This document shows positions 35,258 through 44,224 of a DNA stretch of 64,000 nt, piece after piece. The number at the start of each line of letters is the position of its first letter. Positions within the stretch are counted from its first letter, which is position 1. The translations under genes were made by a program, and so were the position numbers. The notes beneath the pieces were generated by a model. The model ran no database searches and was not told the origin of the DNA. It saw only the letters and a program-made list of their open reading frames with translations. The stretch comes from JAFAXA01 sp963777325 (lineage in GTDB: Bacteria > Pseudomonadota > Alphaproteobacteria > Acetobacterales > Acetobacteraceae), in assembly GCA_963777325.1 (NCBI GenBank), contig CAVZQE010000006.1, positions 1 through 64,000 of the forward strand. Reading direction: 5' to 3'.

Positions 35258-36208
35258 TCAGAAATGGCTCCAGCCCCGCGCGCGGAGCGGCAGGTGGCGG
35301 CCGTCCAGCGTCACGGCTACCTCGCCCGGCCCGGCCCGGAACGCGCCGATGCGGGCGACCGGCACGGCGCTCGCGCGTGCCGCGCGCAGGAGCAAGTCCG
35401 TCCGGCCGGGCGGCACGGCGAGCAGCAATTCGTAGTCGTCGCCTCCGGTCAGGCGGGTTTGCAGCCAGTCCGGTCCCGCCGCGCGCGCCGCTTCGGACAG
35501 CGGCACGTCGCGCGCTTCGATCTCGGCCGACACGCCGGAAGCGGCGCAGAGATGGCCGAGATCCTGAACGAGGCCGTCCGACACGTCCATGCCGGCCGAG
35601 GCCACCCCGGCGATCGCGAGGCCGAGGCGCGGGCGCGGCAGACGGTAGCGGCCGAGCAGGAAGCCGCTGGAATCGTCGAGCCGCCCCTGGGCGGCGGCGA
35701 GGCCGAGCGCGCCGTCGCCGATCGTGCCCGTGACCCAGATGCCGTCGCCCGCGCGCGCGCCGTCGCGCCTGACCATCATGCCCGGCGCGACGTGACCGAG
35801 GATCGTGAGCGAGAGCGAGACCGGGCCGGGCGTGGCGGTCGTGTCGCCGCCCAGCAGCGCAATTCCGTACGCGCGCTGGTCGGCCGCGAGGCCGGACGCG
35901 AACCCGGCGAACCACGCGTCGGACGTATCGCGCGGCGCGGACAGCGTGACGAGGTAGCCGAGCGGCGTCGCGCCCTTGGCGGCGAGGTCGGACAAATTGA
36001 CCCGCAACAGCTTGCGCGCAACGAGGTCGGGCGGGTCGTCGGGCAGGAAATGCACGCCGCCGACCATGGCGTCGGCCGAGAGCACGAGATCCCGCCCCGG
36101 CGGCGGCGTCAGCAAAGCCGCGTCGTCCCTGAGGCCCAGCGCGCCCGGACCGGCCAGCGGTGCGAAGTGCCGGGCGATCAGTGCGAACTCGCCCGGACGC
36201 GACGGCAT
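35258..36208 (-). CDS. thiL: Thiamine-monophosphate kinase
   Basis: This 316-residue enzyme makes the cofactor thiamine diphosphate by the last phosphorylation. It has the PurM/ThiL fold: GEFALIARHFAPL start, GLRDDAALL (metal-binding aspartates), VLSADAMVGGVHF, RKLLRVNLSDLAAKGA, GGDTTATPGP and SAGMDVSDGLVQDL. The gene ends the nrdR-rib-nusB-thiL operon and begins 2 bp after nusB ends. Confidence 0.95.
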   Translation of the reverse strand: MPSRPGEFALIARHFAPLAGPGALGLRDDAALLTPPPGRDLVLSADAMVGGVHFLPDDPPDLVARKLLRVNLSDLAAKGATPLGYLVTLSAPRDTSDAWFAGFASGLAADQRAYGIALLGGDTTATPGPVSLSLTILGHVAPGMMVRRDGARAGDGIWVTGTIGDGALGLAAAQGRLDDSSGFLLGRYRLPRPRLGLAIAGVASAGMDVSDGLVQDLGHLCAASGVSAEIEARDVPLSEAARAAGPDWLQTRLTGGDDYELLLAVPPGRTDLLLRAARASAVPVARIGAFRAGPGEVAVTLDGRHLPLRARGWSHF

Positions 36209-36209
36209 C

Positions 36210-36728
36210 TCAGGCCGTCTCGGAGAACTCGGCGGGCCTGAGCAGCCGCGCGAGGCGGTCCAGCACGCCGTTCGCCATGCGCGGCTCGTCGGCGGTGAAG
36301 AAGCCGTGCGCGACGTCGAGATACTCGTTGATGACGACCTTGGCGGGCGGCCCGTCGCTCATCGCGAGTTCGGCCGCGCCGGCCCGCATCACCGCCCGTA
36401 GCACCGGGTCGATGCGGGAGAGCGGCCAGTCTTCCGGCAGCGCCTCGGCCAGCATCCGGTCGAGCGTGTCCTGCTGCGCCACCGCCGCGCGCACGATGCG
36501 GGCGAAGAGTGGCACCTGCGCCTCGGGAATGCGCCCGTCCTCGAAGCCTTGCGCGCCGGGAAGATCGCCCAACCGGTGCCGCACGAACTGGTCGATCACG
36601 GTCTCCGGACTGTCCTGCGCCTGTTCGCTCTGAAAGAGCGCCTGCACCGCCGCGACCCGTGAGGCCGTCCGCGCCCGGCCGGGAGGCTTGCCGCCGCGCC
36701 CGGGCCGGCGGCTGGGGTTCGTCGCCAT
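36210..36728 (-). CDS. nusB: Transcription antitermination factor NusB
   Basis: This 172-residue all-helical protein binds boxA RNA with S10 and promotes rRNA antitermination. Family markers are SRVAAVQALFQSEQ near residue 23-36, FARIVRAAVAQQDTLDRML and the C-terminal VVINEYLDVAHGFFTADEPRMANGVLDRLAR. The arginine- and glycine-rich first 20 residues are typical of the alphaproteobacterial form. Its ATG overlaps the ribH stop (TGATG). Confidence 0.94.
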   Translation of the reverse strand: MATNPSRRPGRGGKPPGRARTASRVAAVQALFQSEQAQDSPETVIDQFVRHRLGDLPGAQGFEDGRIPEAQVPLFARIVRAAVAQQDTLDRMLAEALPEDWPLSRIDPVLRAVMRAGAAELAMSDGPPAKVVINEYLDVAHGFFTADEPRMANGVLDRLARLLRPAEFSETA

Positions 36729-37210
36729 CAGGCCGCTCCCAGACGCCGCGCGGCGCTGATCTGCAGCAGCGCCGCGACGGCGGCCTCGGCGCCCTTATTG
36801 TGCCCATCCGGCCCGGACCGCGCCTCCGCCTGCGCCAGCGTATCGACGGTCAGCAGCCCCGTGCCGAGCGCGAGCGCGTAGGTCAGCGCGACTTGCATCA
36901 GCCCGGCCATCGCCTCCCGGCAGAGGAACGCGTAGTGGTCGGTCTCGCCGCGCACCACGCAGCCGAGCGCGACATAGCCGTCGAACCGCGCCGCCCCGCG
37001 CAGCGACAGCCGGATCGCCTGCGGCAACTCGAACGCGCCCGCGACGTCGAGCGTCTCCCAACTCGCGTTCGCCTCCCGCAAGATGCGCACCGCGCCCTCG
37101 GTCATCCCGTCCACCACCGAGCGGTAGTAGGGTGCGCGCACGAGGAGCAGGCGCGGCGCGGGCCCGGCGATCAGCGGCGCGCTCGGAAGCGGGGCGTCGA
37201 GCGTGCTCAC
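36728..37210 (-). CDS. ribH: 6,7-dimethyl-8-ribityllumazine synthase
   Basis: This 160-residue enzyme condenses the dihydroxybutanone phosphate made by RibB with the pyrimidine made by RibD. Characteristic segments are VDVAGAFELPQAIRL (substrate pocket), ALGCVVRGETDHYAFLC and the GHNKGAEAA end. It lies between ribB and nusB in the order usual for alphaproteobacteria. Confidence 0.95.
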   Translation of the reverse strand: MSTLDAPLPSAPLIAGPAPRLLLVRAPYYRSVVDGMTEGAVRILREANASWETLDVAGAFELPQAIRLSLRGAARFDGYVALGCVVRGETDHYAFLCREAMAGLMQVALTYALALGTGLLTVDTLAQAEARSGPDGHNKGAEAAVAALLQISAARRLGAA

Positions 37211-37219
37211 GGTTGTGCG

Positions 37220-38344
37220 TCACTCATCGCCGATCCGCTGCTGATCGACGATGCGCAGGCCATAGCCCTCCATGCCGACGATGGTGCGCCGCGTGTTCGA
37301 GAGCAGGATCATGTCGCGCACGCCGAGATCGAGCAGGATCTGCGCGCCGATGCCGTAGTCGCGCAATTCGTGCTGCGGCCGGGCGGCGCCGGTCAGGCGG
37401 CGGACACGTTCCGAGAGCGCGGTCGGCTGAGGCTCGCGAATGATGACCACGACGCCCCGCCCCGCCCGGTCGATCATCTCCATCGCCTTGCGCAGCGAGA
37501 TGGCGTGCGGGCCGCCGGTGAGATCCTCGAGCAGATCGCCGGCATGCATGCGTACGATCACCGGCGCGCCGTCGTCGATGCGGCCCTTGATGAGTACGGC
37601 GTGCTCGGCGTACTCGACCGTGTTCGCGTATACCGCCACCTTCCAGTCGCCGCCCGTCGCGTGCCGGATGACCCCCTCCTCCACCTTGCGCACGAGGCGC
37701 TCGGTGCGGCGGCGATAGGCGATCAGGTCGGCGATGGTGCCGAGCTTCAGGTTATGGCGCTGGGCGAAGGCGACGAGGTCGGGCAGCCGCGCCATGGTGC
37801 CGTCGTCGTTCATGATCTCGCAGATCACGCCCGCCGGATTGAGCCCCGCGAGCCGCGCGATGTCGACCGCCGCCTCCGTATGCCCCGCCCGCACCAGCGT
37901 GCCGCCCTCCCGCGCGACCAGGGGGAACACATGGCCGGGGGTCACGAGGTCGTCGCGGCCCGACTCGGAGTTGATCGCGACCGCGACCGTGTGGGCGCGG
38001 TCGGCGGCCGAGATGCCGGTCGTGATCCCCTCTCGCGCCTCGATCGAGACGGTGAACGCGGTCTGGTGGCGCGTGCCGTTCTGCTGGCTCATCAGCCCGA
38101 GGCCGAGCTTTTCCACCCGCGCCCGGCCGAGCGCGAGGCAGATCAGCCCGCGCGCGTGGCGGGCCATGAAGTTGATCGCGTCCGGCGTCGCGAACTGCGC
38201 CGGAATGACGAGATCGCCTTCGTTCTCCCGGTCCTCGTCGTCGACCAGGATGAACATGCGGCCGTTGCGCGCCTCCTCGATCAGATCGTCGGCGCTCGAG
38301 AGATACTGCGAAAGATCGGCGGTCAGCAGATCGGGGCGGCTCAT
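37220..38344 (-). CDS. ribB: 3,4-dihydroxy-2-butanone-4-phosphate synthase with a degenerate GTP cyclohydrolase II-like domain
   Basis: A protein of 374 residues. The N-terminal RibB domain (about 15-210) is intact, with the DDEDRENEGD acidic metal site, the Thr-rich AREGITTGISAADRA and the RAGHTEAAVD motif. The C-terminal half (about 215-370) has the RibA fold outline (GRGVVVIIREP, RDYGIGAQILLDLGV, MILLSNTRRTIVGMEGYGLRIV). It lacks the zinc-binding cysteines and the GRNIGL loop of GTP cyclohydrolase II. It therefore resembles the proteobacterial RibBX type: an active RibB with a non-catalytic RibA-like domain. A true ribA should exist elsewhere. The start overlaps the ribE stop by four bases. 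Confidence 0.92.
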   Translation of the reverse strand: MSRPDLLTADLSQYLSSADDLIEEARNGRMFILVDDEDRENEGDLVIPAQFATPDAINFMARHARGLICLALGRARVEKLGLGLMSQQNGTRHQTAFTVSIEAREGITTGISAADRAHTVAVAINSESGRDDLVTPGHVFPLVAREGGTLVRAGHTEAAVDIARLAGLNPAGVICEIMNDDGTMARLPDLVAFAQRHNLKLGTIADLIAYRRRTERLVRKVEEGVIRHATGGDWKVAVYANTVEYAEHAVLIKGRIDDGAPVIVRMHAGDLLEDLTGGPHAISLRKAMEMIDRAGRGVVVIIREPQPTALSERVRRLTGAARPQHELRDYGIGAQILLDLGVRDMILLSNTRRTIVGMEGYGLRIVDQQRIGDE

Positions 38345-39039
38345 CGGAATGCCCCTTGGAACGCACCTGGGGACGCACCTGGGGACGCACCTGGGGACGC
38401 ACCTGGGGACGCCGCTGGGGGCGCCCCTCGGGAAGCCCCGAGCCGCGCGACGTAGCGTGCAAGCATATCGACCTCGATGTTGACGGCGTCGCCCGGGCGC
38501 AGCGCGCCCAGGCTCGTGACCGCGAGGGTGTGCGGGATGATGTTGACGCCGAACGCCTCGCCGTCGGCCTCGTTCACGGTCAGCGAGACGCCGTCGAGCG
38601 CGACGCTGCCCTTTTCGGCGATGAAGCGGGCGAGTGCTGGGGGCACGCGGACCCGGATGCGGGTCGAGCCGTTCTCCTCTTGCGTGTCGAGCACGGCGCC
38701 GAGCCCGTCCACATGCCCCGACACGATATGGCCGCCCAGTTCGTCGCCCACGCGCAATGGCCGCTCCAAATTGACGCGCGTGCCCTCGCGCCATGCGCCG
38801 AGCGTGGTGCGGGACAGGGTCTCGGCCGAGACGTCCACGAGGAAGGCGTGCGGCTCGAGCGCGACGGCCGTGAGGCAGCAGCCCGAGCAGGCGATGGACG
38901 CGCCGACCGCGATCTGGCCGCCAAGCCGCGTCTGTGTGAACGCGGGCGGATGGACGATCGCGAGCCGCATATCCGCGCCGCCGCCGATCGGTCTCACGTC
39001 GCGCACCGTGCCGAGCGCCGAGATGATGCCCGTGAACAT
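38341..39039 (-). CDS. ribE: Riboflavin synthase, alpha chain
   Basis: This 232-residue enzyme forms riboflavin from two lumazine molecules. The two lumazine-binding barrels are recognisable: MFTGIISALGTV start with GASIACSGCCLTAV and SGHVDGLG, then KGSVALDGVSLTVNEA and NIIPHTLAVTSLG. The normal protein ends near residue 205. Here a repeat-encoded tail (ASPGASPGASPGASPGAFQ..) extends it and carries the reading frame into the ribB start codon. The start overlaps the ribD stop (ATGA). Confidence 0.94.
   Translation of the reverse strand: MFTGIISALGTVRDVRPIGGGADMRLAIVHPPAFTQTRLGGQIAVGASIACSGCCLTAVALEPHAFLVDVSAETLSRTTLGAWREGTRVNLERPLRVGDELGGHIVSGHVDGLGAVLDTQEENGSTRIRVRVPPALARFIAEKGSVALDGVSLTVNEADGEAFGVNIIPHTLAVTSLGALRPGDAVNIEVDMLARYVARLGASRGAPPAASPGASPGASPGASPGAFQGAFR
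38354..38437 (+). repeat. Seven 12-bp tandem repeats at the 3' end of ribE
   Basis: Seven successive 12-bp units (core CCTGGGGACGCA, three identical copies) encode the PGAS repeats at the RibE C-terminus. The array ends 10 bp before the ribB ATG, so it also forms the leader of ribB and could influence coupling between the two genes. Confidence 0.9.
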
Positions 39040-40157
39040 CAGGCGATCCTGCGGAATTCGGTGAGCATGTCCGGGCCGACCGGCATCGCCGACACGCGCT
39101 CGAAGCGCGGCATGGCGTCGAGATGGCGGATGCCGAACGGCCGCACCGATGGCAGGCCGTCGCCGCCCATGACGGAGGGCGCATGGAACCACGCCACGAC
39201 ATCCACGAGACCGGCTTGCAGCAGCGCCGCGGCCAGACGGGCGCCGCCCTCGACCAGCACGGTGTTCACGCCCGCCTCGCCGAGCCGCGCCATCGCCGCC
39301 GCGAGATCGATCCCGGCATCGGTCCCGTTCACCTCGATCACCTGGATGCCGAGATCGAGCAGCGCGTCCCGACGGGCCGGGTTGGTCGCCTCCTGCATGA
39401 CGAACAGGGTCGGATGCTCGGTGGCGGTCGCGACCACCCGGGCGGTCAGCGGGGTGCGCAGGCGGCTGTCGGCGACGATCCGCAGGCCGGGCGTCGCGCG
39501 CACCCCGTCCAGGCGGCAGGTCAGGTCCGGGTTGTCCGCGATCACGGTGTTGACGCCGACCATCACGGCGTCGTGCCGTCCGCGCATGGCGTGAACCATG
39601 CGGCGCGCGGGTTCGGCGCTGATCCACTTGCTCTCGCCCGAAGCGGTCGCGAGCCGTCCGTCCAGCGTGCTCGCGAGCTTGAGCGTGACCAGCGGCCGTC
39701 CGCGCCGCACGCGGCTGAGAAAGCCCGCCGCCGGTTCCGCCGCCTCTTCCGCGAGCACGCCCGTCTCGACGGCGATCCCGGCCTCGCGCAGCCGGGCGAT
39801 GCCGCCGCCGTCGACGCGCGGATCGGGGTCGCCGAGCGCCACGACCACGCGGGCGATGCCGGAGGCGATCAGCGCGTCGGTGCAGGGCGGCGTCTGGCCC
39901 CAGTGGCAGCACGGCTCCAGGGTGACGTAGGCGGTCGCGCCGCGCGCCGTGTCCCCCGCCGCCGCGAGCGCCACCGTCTCGGCGTGCGGCCGGCCGCCCG
40001 GCGCGGTCCAGCCGCGGCCGACCACCCGTCCCTCGCGCACGACGACGCAGCCGACGGCGGGGTTGGGGCCGGTCTGGCCGATGCAGCGCCGCGCCAGCGC
40101 CAAGGCCGCGCGCATGTGCTCGGCGTCTCGCGGCGCCGGGGAGGCCGGGGGGTTCAT
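39039..40157 (-). CDS. ribD: Bifunctional riboflavin deaminase/reductase RibD
   Basis: This 372-residue enzyme performs the second and third steps of riboflavin synthesis. The N-terminal cytidine-deaminase-like domain (about 12-150) contains the zinc site PHAETVAL and EPCCHWGQTPPCTDAL. The C-terminal reductase domain (about 155-370) has TLKLASTLDGRLATASGESKWI and LVEGGARLAAALL. The start at 40157 follows nrdR by 5 bp. Motifs of both domains are intact. Confidence 0.95.
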   Translation of the reverse strand: MNPPASPAPRDAEHMRAALALARRCIGQTGPNPAVGCVVVREGRVVGRGWTAPGGRPHAETVALAAAGDTARGATAYVTLEPCCHWGQTPPCTDALIASGIARVVVALGDPDPRVDGGGIARLREAGIAVETGVLAEEAAEPAAGFLSRVRRGRPLVTLKLASTLDGRLATASGESKWISAEPARRMVHAMRGRHDAVMVGVNTVIADNPDLTCRLDGVRATPGLRIVADSRLRTPLTARVVATATEHPTLFVMQEATNPARRDALLDLGIQVIEVNGTDAGIDLAAAMARLGEAGVNTVLVEGGARLAAALLQAGLVDVVAWFHAPSVMGGDGLPSVRPFGIRHLDAMPRFERVSAMPVGPDMLTEFRRIA

Positions 40158-40162
40158 CGCCG

Positions 40163-40618
40163 CTATGTGGTCTCGCCGAGAGAGCCGAGAAAGTCCTCGA
40201 AATCCTTGGCCTCGCGGAAATTGCGGTAGACGCTGGCGAAGCGGACATAGCCGACCGGGTCCACCTCCTTCAGCGTGTCCATGACGAGCTCGCCGACCTG
40301 TTTGCTCGGAATGTCCGTTTCGCCGCTGGCTTCGAGCTGGCGGACGACGCCGTTGACGATGCGCTCGATCCGCTCCTCCTGCACCGGCCGCTTGCGCAGA
40401 GCGATGCGGACCGAACGGGCGAGCTTGTCGCGGTCGAACGGCACCCGCCGCCCGTCGGTCTTGACCACGGTGAGCTCGCGCAGCTGCACCCGCTCGACGG
40501 TCGTGAAGCGCTGGCCGCAATGGGGGCAGAACCGCCGCCGCCGGATGGCGGCCCCGTCCTCGGACGGACGGCTGTCCTTCACCTGCGTATCGTCATGGCC
40601 GCAGAACGGGCAGTGCAT
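40163..40618 (-). CDS. nrdR: Transcriptional repressor NrdR
   Basis: This 151-residue repressor of ribonucleotide reductase genes has a zinc ribbon (CPFC at 3-6 and CPHC near residue 31-34) and an ATP-cone that senses ATP/dATP (VVKTDGRRVPFDRDKL.. to ..VDPVGYVRFASVYRNF). It opens the nrdR-ribD-ribE-ribB-ribH-nusB-thiL cluster. In related genomes glyA lies directly upstream; here 5.4 kb of accessory DNA separate them. Confidence 0.96.
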   Translation of the reverse strand: MHCPFCGHDDTQVKDSRPSEDGAAIRRRRFCPHCGQRFTTVERVQLRELTVVKTDGRRVPFDRDKLARSVRIALRKRPVQEERIERIVNGVVRQLEASGETDIPSKQVGELVMDTLKEVDPVGYVRFASVYRNFREAKDFEDFLGSLGETT

Positions 40619-40805
40619 GTCCTCTCCGGTGGCAAGGCCGGCGAGACTGGCGATCCGGGCGGCCGGGCGTGATGCGGCGACTCTCTACCACGCCCGCCGC
40701 GTCAGACAAACAAGGGCGCGCCACGCAGAGCGGAGGAGGTGCAATCTTCGGTTGAAACAGCCGCGGTCCGGCGGCGGACGCGACCGGGCGGACCCGCTGT
40801 TCGGG

Positions 40806-41592
40806 TCATCGGCGATCCAGGGCCGCGCCTCCCCCGGCGTCGTCATCGCCGGCGCAGTTTGTCCGACGGCCCGGCTCCCAGAGCCGGCGCAGATCCGAGG
40901 TCGGGCTGCTGAACGGGATGGGCGCCTCGCGCTGGGCCAGGAGAAATCGCTCGATCGGGCCGACATCCGCAAGGCCGAGGAAGTCGCCGATCTCCGCCGC
41001 TATCGCCTCGGGCTGTTCGACCATGTCGCCGAGACTGAGGGTGAGATGACGGTCGTCCTCGAGTTCGGCGAAGAACGCGTCGATCTCCGATACGTGCTGG
41101 CGCCAGACCTGCACCCCGTCATCGACGGTGCGAACCCATCCGCGCCGCTTCATGGACATGGCGACCGGCCAGGGATGCCGGTGGATGTGGATGAACTTCG
41201 CCCTCGGCAGGGTTTCGCGAATGACGCGAAGGCACGACCCGGATTGCGGCTGCGCCGGAGTTGCCCCGGCACGGCCGGAGAGCGACGCCGGATCGCCATA
41301 GGTCGTGTGCTTGTCGCCCCAGATCCGCTGCGTGATTCCCAGGGCTTCGCGATAGAACGACTCGACCCAGCGGCCGGCTTCGCGCGCGCGCGAAGCGCAG
41401 GAACTCCTCGCGGTATTCGCGATCCAGAAGGTCGGGCCGGAAGCAACGCTCCTCGAAAAAGTCCTTCAGCAAGACGAAGATCCGGCTTTCATTGGTGAGC
41501 CGGATGTCCCGGTGCTGATTGAGCGTGCAGCAAAGGAAGGTCGTGCCGGAACGGGGTGCGCCCAGAATGAACAGCGGTTGAGATGGCCTCAT
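40806..41592 (-). pseudogene. Sulfotransferase family protein with one frameshift
   Basis: About 262 residues in two frames. The N-terminal part has the PAPS-binding loop FILGAPRSGTTFLCCTLNQH, then NESRIFVLLKDFFEERCF. After a shift in a CG-dinucleotide run (41389-41402) the protein continues with AGRWVESFYREALGITQRIWGDKH, HIHRHPWPVAMSMKRRGWV and YADMVEQ-like LGDMVEQPEAIAAEIGDFLGL. The chosen start (41592) has an AGGAA Shine-Dalgarno; ATGs at 41607 and 41625 are alternatives. Replication slippage in the (CG)n run explains the lesion. The likely substrate of such sulfotransferases is a glycan or lipid, but it is unknown here. Confidence 0.78.
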
Positions 41593-41972
41593 CCAGTTTC
41601 CTATCATTCGCAAGTTGGCGAGCATTCCCGCGAAACGGCGGCGCTTCGTTCGGTCTCCAAGCGCCCTATACAGTAAAAGCCGGATCAACCTGCCCTGTCC
41701 GGCAGCTTGCCCTTGCCCGGCCGGGCCGTATACCGCAAACAGTCGCGCGGCTACCCTTCGTTGCATGCGAGCACATCAGATCGTCACGGGCGCGGCGCGT
41801 CGAAACTGCGCATCGGCGAACCGGCGACTTGGTCTCGTTCGAGGAGACGATAACGGACGTATCCCCCCACGGCGGAGCGACTGGTGATCGGGCGATTGTA
41901 ACCGGGAGTTGATCCAGGTATAGGCTTTGCTTCCGCGCCTGCTCCGAGCAGATCCTTGGCCGATACGAACGA
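41593..41972. other. Gap between divergent island genes
   Basis: About 380 bp of somewhat AT-richer DNA lie between the sulfotransferase and methyltransferase remnants. No protein-like frame, tRNA or clear repeat is visible. It presumably held two divergent promoters. Confidence 0.45.
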
Positions 41973-42359
41973 ATGACGTCAGAAATCGGTCCGGCGGACG
42001 CGTTCATCGCGCGCTGGCAAGGCAGAGAGGGCGGCCAGGAGCGGGCCAACTACGCCCTGCTCCTCTCCGAGCTGTGCGACGCCATCGGCGTTGCGCAACC
42101 GGAGCCGGCCTTCGCCAGCACGAAGCAGAACGACTACGTGTTCGAGCGCGTGGTGAAGGAGACGGCCGCGAGCGGCGCGGTCTAATCCCGGCGCATCGAT
42201 CTCTGCAAGCGCGACTGCTTCATCCTGGAGGCCACGCTGTCCCCGGCAGAAGAGCGGCCCGAAGGGGTCGCGGGACTTTTTAGGAAGGATTTGCTGGACG
42301 GGGAAAAGCCATCGGCGGCGCCCTTTCGATCGGACCGGACCGCCGCAGCCTCCCGTTAA
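41973..42359 (+). pseudogene. N-terminal remnant of a class I DNA methyltransferase (restriction-modification type)
   Basis: The frame opens MTSEIGPADAFIARWQGREGGQERANYALLLSELCDAIG and runs to NDYVFERVVKE, which matches the N-terminus of large single-chain DNA methyltransferases. It hits TAA at 42183-42185 but continues in the same frame with RRIDLCKRDCFILEA, again typical of the family (..RIDLYKRGCFILEAKQ). After about residue 95 similarity stops, and the frame ends at 42357-42359. The catalytic motifs, normally several hundred residues further on, are absent. It is a nonsense-mutated and 3'-truncated relic. Confidence 0.72.
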
Positions 42360-43204
42360 TCAGTAACTGGGCCGCCGGTATTTGCTGAAAATGCCTTCTA
42401 TGATCTTTCTGCCCGTGTTGTTTGCCGAAGCAAAGAAGAGGTAGTAGACAACTGCATTATTCTTGTTCGTCATGGCGAGCGGGGCAGGAACGTATCCGAA
42501 TCCGGCATCCCTCTTCAGCCGATCTCTGAACGCTGCGACAATCGCATCGTTGCCTTGCTTCAGCTTTTGCGGCCCGAAGTCAAACATGCTCGTCTGACCG
42601 GTATCGACGTAGGCGACCGCCTCCCATGAATTGTCGCCCCAAAACCTGTTCATCCGATCCTCATCTTCCGACGCGACCTTGGTGCGGTCGTGCCGAAGCA
42701 CGTTCCTGTTGATATCCATAATTGGAAAATTGAGGAACAAATCGACCGTCCTTAGCTGACCGGCTATCTGCATCACGTCCCAATCAAGATGCAGGCCGTA
42801 GGGATCGAGTAGGCACATGGCCCGTTTGTAGTCGCTGCGTTTGATCGTGGGCAGAAGTTGCTCAGGTATGGGTTCGTGTCGCCGGTATGAATCTCGACGT
42901 TCGCGCGACCCGCGCGAACCTTCTCAAGATAAGCGGTTTTGTCGGCGTTCATGTCGATGAAATAGAAGCCGTCGAAGGGTGGCGAAATCTTCAACGCACG
43001 CGCGGGGCTGCCTTCGATTTGTTTACCTGTCCGCTTCGACAGGTGGACACCTGCACCGCTGAAGCCGTCAATGTAAAATTACTTCAGGCGAGCGCCGAGC
43101 TTACTGAAGGCGTTCGTATAACCTCGGCCATATTTTTCCACGATCTCAAGCTTCAGTTCCGACCAGTAGCCGATCTCGTCCGGTTGGAAGGGAAGGTCGG
43201 TCAC
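42360..43204 (-). pseudogene. tcmP: Three-Cys-motif partner protein TcmP, broken
   Basis: TcmP proteins are encoded beside DUF5131 three-Cys-motif proteins; their biochemical function is not established. The frame starts at a GTG that overlaps the DUF5131 stop (GTGA). It reads GYWSELKLEIVEKY, then meets TAA at codon 42 (43079-43081) just before FYIDGFSGAG. It continues with SPARALKISPPFDGFYFIDMN, then shifts frame near 42865. The last part (RAMCLLDPYGLHLDWDV, LFLNFPIMDIN, FWGDNSW) is intact to the stop at 42360. One nonsense codon and one frameshift mean no full protein is made. Confidence 0.83.
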
Positions 43205-43966
43205 GCGGAAACCTGCATCTCATGCTGATTCTGCTCAGCAAGAAGCCTTCCCGGGAACTGATTCCATTCCTTGCCTTCAAGCAGCCGGCCGCCAGCCTTG
43301 GGCGAACGGCCGCCCCATTGCTTGAAGAAAAATGCGACGCCCGCATGAACACACTGATTACGGATGTCGATTACCCATGTCTTATCCATCGGCCGCGCGC
43401 GAGGACCGCTCTCGCCACCGACAATCACCCAGTGAATGCCGCTGAGGTCGAGTTTGCCGATAGGCGCAAGAAGCGGCTCGACCGAGAGGAAGCGGACGCC
43501 AACATTTGCGCTCTGCAGGTGCGCAACGCGCGTTGCCGCCTTTCCGTCCTCAACAGAGACGCCAAGCCAAATGTGCCGGGGCGCGGAACATTTCCGGGTA
43601 ACGGTTGTTGACGAATTTTTGTAGAAGCGAGCTTCGCTTTGTTAAGATTTGATAAGTGTGCCAGTTTGCGCGCTCCATCGTGTCGAACACGGCTGCGATG
43701 TGCGCCTGAGGGACTTCTTTGTGGAAAAGGTCGCTCATCGAATTAACAAAAATCATTCGTGGCCGCTTCCAGTCGAGCGGCTGGCTCAGGCGCTCCTGTC
43801 GCAGCGTGAGGTCGAACCCCGATTCGAAGGGGTGGCCAGGGACGCCTCGGAAGCGTTCGGAGAACCGCTCAGCGTAGCAGTGGTCGCACCCGCGACTGAT
43901 CTTCGTGCAGCCGGTTACCGGATTCCACGTCGCGTCCGTCCACTCGATCGTGCTACCGTTCGCCAT
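43201..43966 (-). pseudogene. DUF5131 (phage Gp37/Gp68-like) three-Cys-motif protein, frameshifted
   Basis: The first part (MANGSTIEWTDATWNPVTGCTKISRGCDHCYAERFSERF) carries the three cysteines of the CxxxSxGCxxCYA motif that resembles an iron-sulfur radical-SAM site. MIFVNSMSDLFHKEVP and HTYQILTKR follow. After a single indel (about 43570-43590) the rest reads HIWLGVSVEDGKAATR, LLAPIGKLDL and GGESGPRARPMDKTWV to ..KQWGGRSPKAGGRLLEG. About 255 residues in total. DUF5131 occurs in phages and mobile DNA and is typically paired with tcmP, as here. The catalytic activity of the family is unproven. Confidence 0.85.
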
Positions 43967-44224
43967 CTTCCACCAGGAACTTAGCGCCACCGTACACGCT
44001 GCTGAAATCGCGAGCAAGCCGGCCCGAGCGCCCTGCGCACTACGAACCGGACACGCAGCACCCGACTTCGCCAATGAGTGCCGGCGCCAGTGCCAGCCGG
44101 CCGCAGCTTCGTACCAGCGAGCGTGGGTCCGAATGGGACTGCTCGTCAAACGATTTCCCGCACCTAAAGCTGACGCGAGAAACACTGCTTGACATCGCGT
44201 GCCGATTGTGTTCTTTCTTTGTTC

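Noticed and set aside
38445..40621. FMN riboswitch before the riboflavin genes
   Set aside because: The rib genes are tightly coupled with four-base overlaps, leaving no space for the element, and no RFN-like sequence is seen upstream of nrdR.
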